In this document: positions 63,914-64,000 of the stretch, piece by piece
Layout of the letters: every line of letters begins with the position of its first letter
How positions within the stretch are numbered: the first letter of the stretch is position 1
From: Nonomuraea longispora
Lineage (GTDB): Bacteria; Actinomycetota; Actinomycetes; Streptosporangiales; Streptosporangiaceae
Direction of reading: 5' to 3'
Assembly (NCBI RefSeq): GCF_004348345.1
Contig: NZ_SMJZ01000008.1
Location: 1 to 64,000, forward strand
DNA: 64,000 nucleotides
Position numbers and translations under genes: made by a program
Notes under the pieces: model-generated
What the model saw: the letters and a program-made list of their open reading frames with translations, nothing else
Told to the model about the DNA's origin: nothing
Database searches by the model: none

Positions 63914-64000
63914 ATGAAGTACGCGTTCGTCGGGCTCGGGCACCGCGCGCAGATGTACGTCGACGCGCTGCTCGGGGAGTGGCGCGACGCCGGCACCATC
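63914..64000 (+). CDS. Gfo/Idh/MocA oxidoreductase, N-terminal part
   Basis: ATG 63914 after AAGGAGA begins MKYAFVGLGHRAQMYVDALL, the start of an NAD-binding fold like the Gfo/Idh/MocA family (G-x-G-x-R). 29 residues are in the window. It continues the importer operon. Confidence 0.75.
   Translation, partial: MKYAFVGLGHRAQMYVDALLGEWRDAGTI

Overview
The window is high-GC DNA with heavy GTG start use, many 4-bp ATGA/GTGA gene overlaps, a thiC gene behind a TPP riboswitch, type VII-type secreted proteins, large LuxR regulators and abundant small secreted proteins. This points to a filamentous actinobacterium, most like Streptosporangiaceae (Nonomuraea-like); the genus is an inference. No rRNA, tRNA, CRISPR array or complete insertion sequence was seen.

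Layout. 1-1045: end of an AIM24-family gene and a tautomerase/YHS gene that reads only across two frame changes. 1120-5383 (minus): tandem secreted wall-active proteins (lysozyme-like and M23 peptidase) sharing a ten-unit FG-GAP-type repeat region; the M23 gene has a one-base insertion. 5510-10788: housekeeping and stress genes (membrane protein, UspA, methyltransferase, thiC, SDR). 10827-14407 (minus): four-gene osmoprotectant ABC importer. 14471-18443 (minus): a coupled three-gene unit (membrane protein, solute-binding-like protein, von Willebrand A protein). 18698-27032: small secreted proteins, a TetR-controlled DUF3224/hydrolase pair, an S33 peptidase and several decayed gene fragments, i.e. 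a turnover zone.

27033-31587 is a polymorphic toxin locus: EspC-like partner, a 1319-residue protein with a WXG100-like N terminus, an embedded HEYGH zincin and a C-terminal Scabin/pierisin-like ADP-ribosyltransferase, and a small downstream gene that is the immunity candidate. Two LuxR regulators follow. 35196-40765 is the most novel system: a 69-residue four-cysteine precursor-like peptide, a long perfect hairpin, then a tightly overlapping operon of MvdD-like ATP-grasp ligase, SDH-type serine protease, MauE-like membrane protein, MauD-like thioredoxin, ABC ATPase and ABC permease. I read it as a RiPP pathway combining ATP-grasp ligation with dedicated disulfide formation.

40755-47749 holds an SDR, an acidic-tailed secreted protein with a two-component system, a DUF4956 plus VTC polyphosphate polymerase pair and small conserved genes. 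47979-50726 holds an acyl-CoA dehydrogenase, an eroded oligopeptide ABC locus and a TetR gene with a perfect 30-bp palindrome. 50749-54560 encodes a heterodimeric ABC exporter. 54659-64000 is a LacI-controlled sugar-acid regulon: Gfo/Idh-PmoA fusion, enolase-superfamily dehydratase, KdgD-like dehydratase and epimerase/dehydrogenase on the minus strand; LacI regulator, ABC sugar importer and a second Gfo/Idh enzyme on the plus strand. LacI-type boxes occur in each intergenic gap of this regulon.
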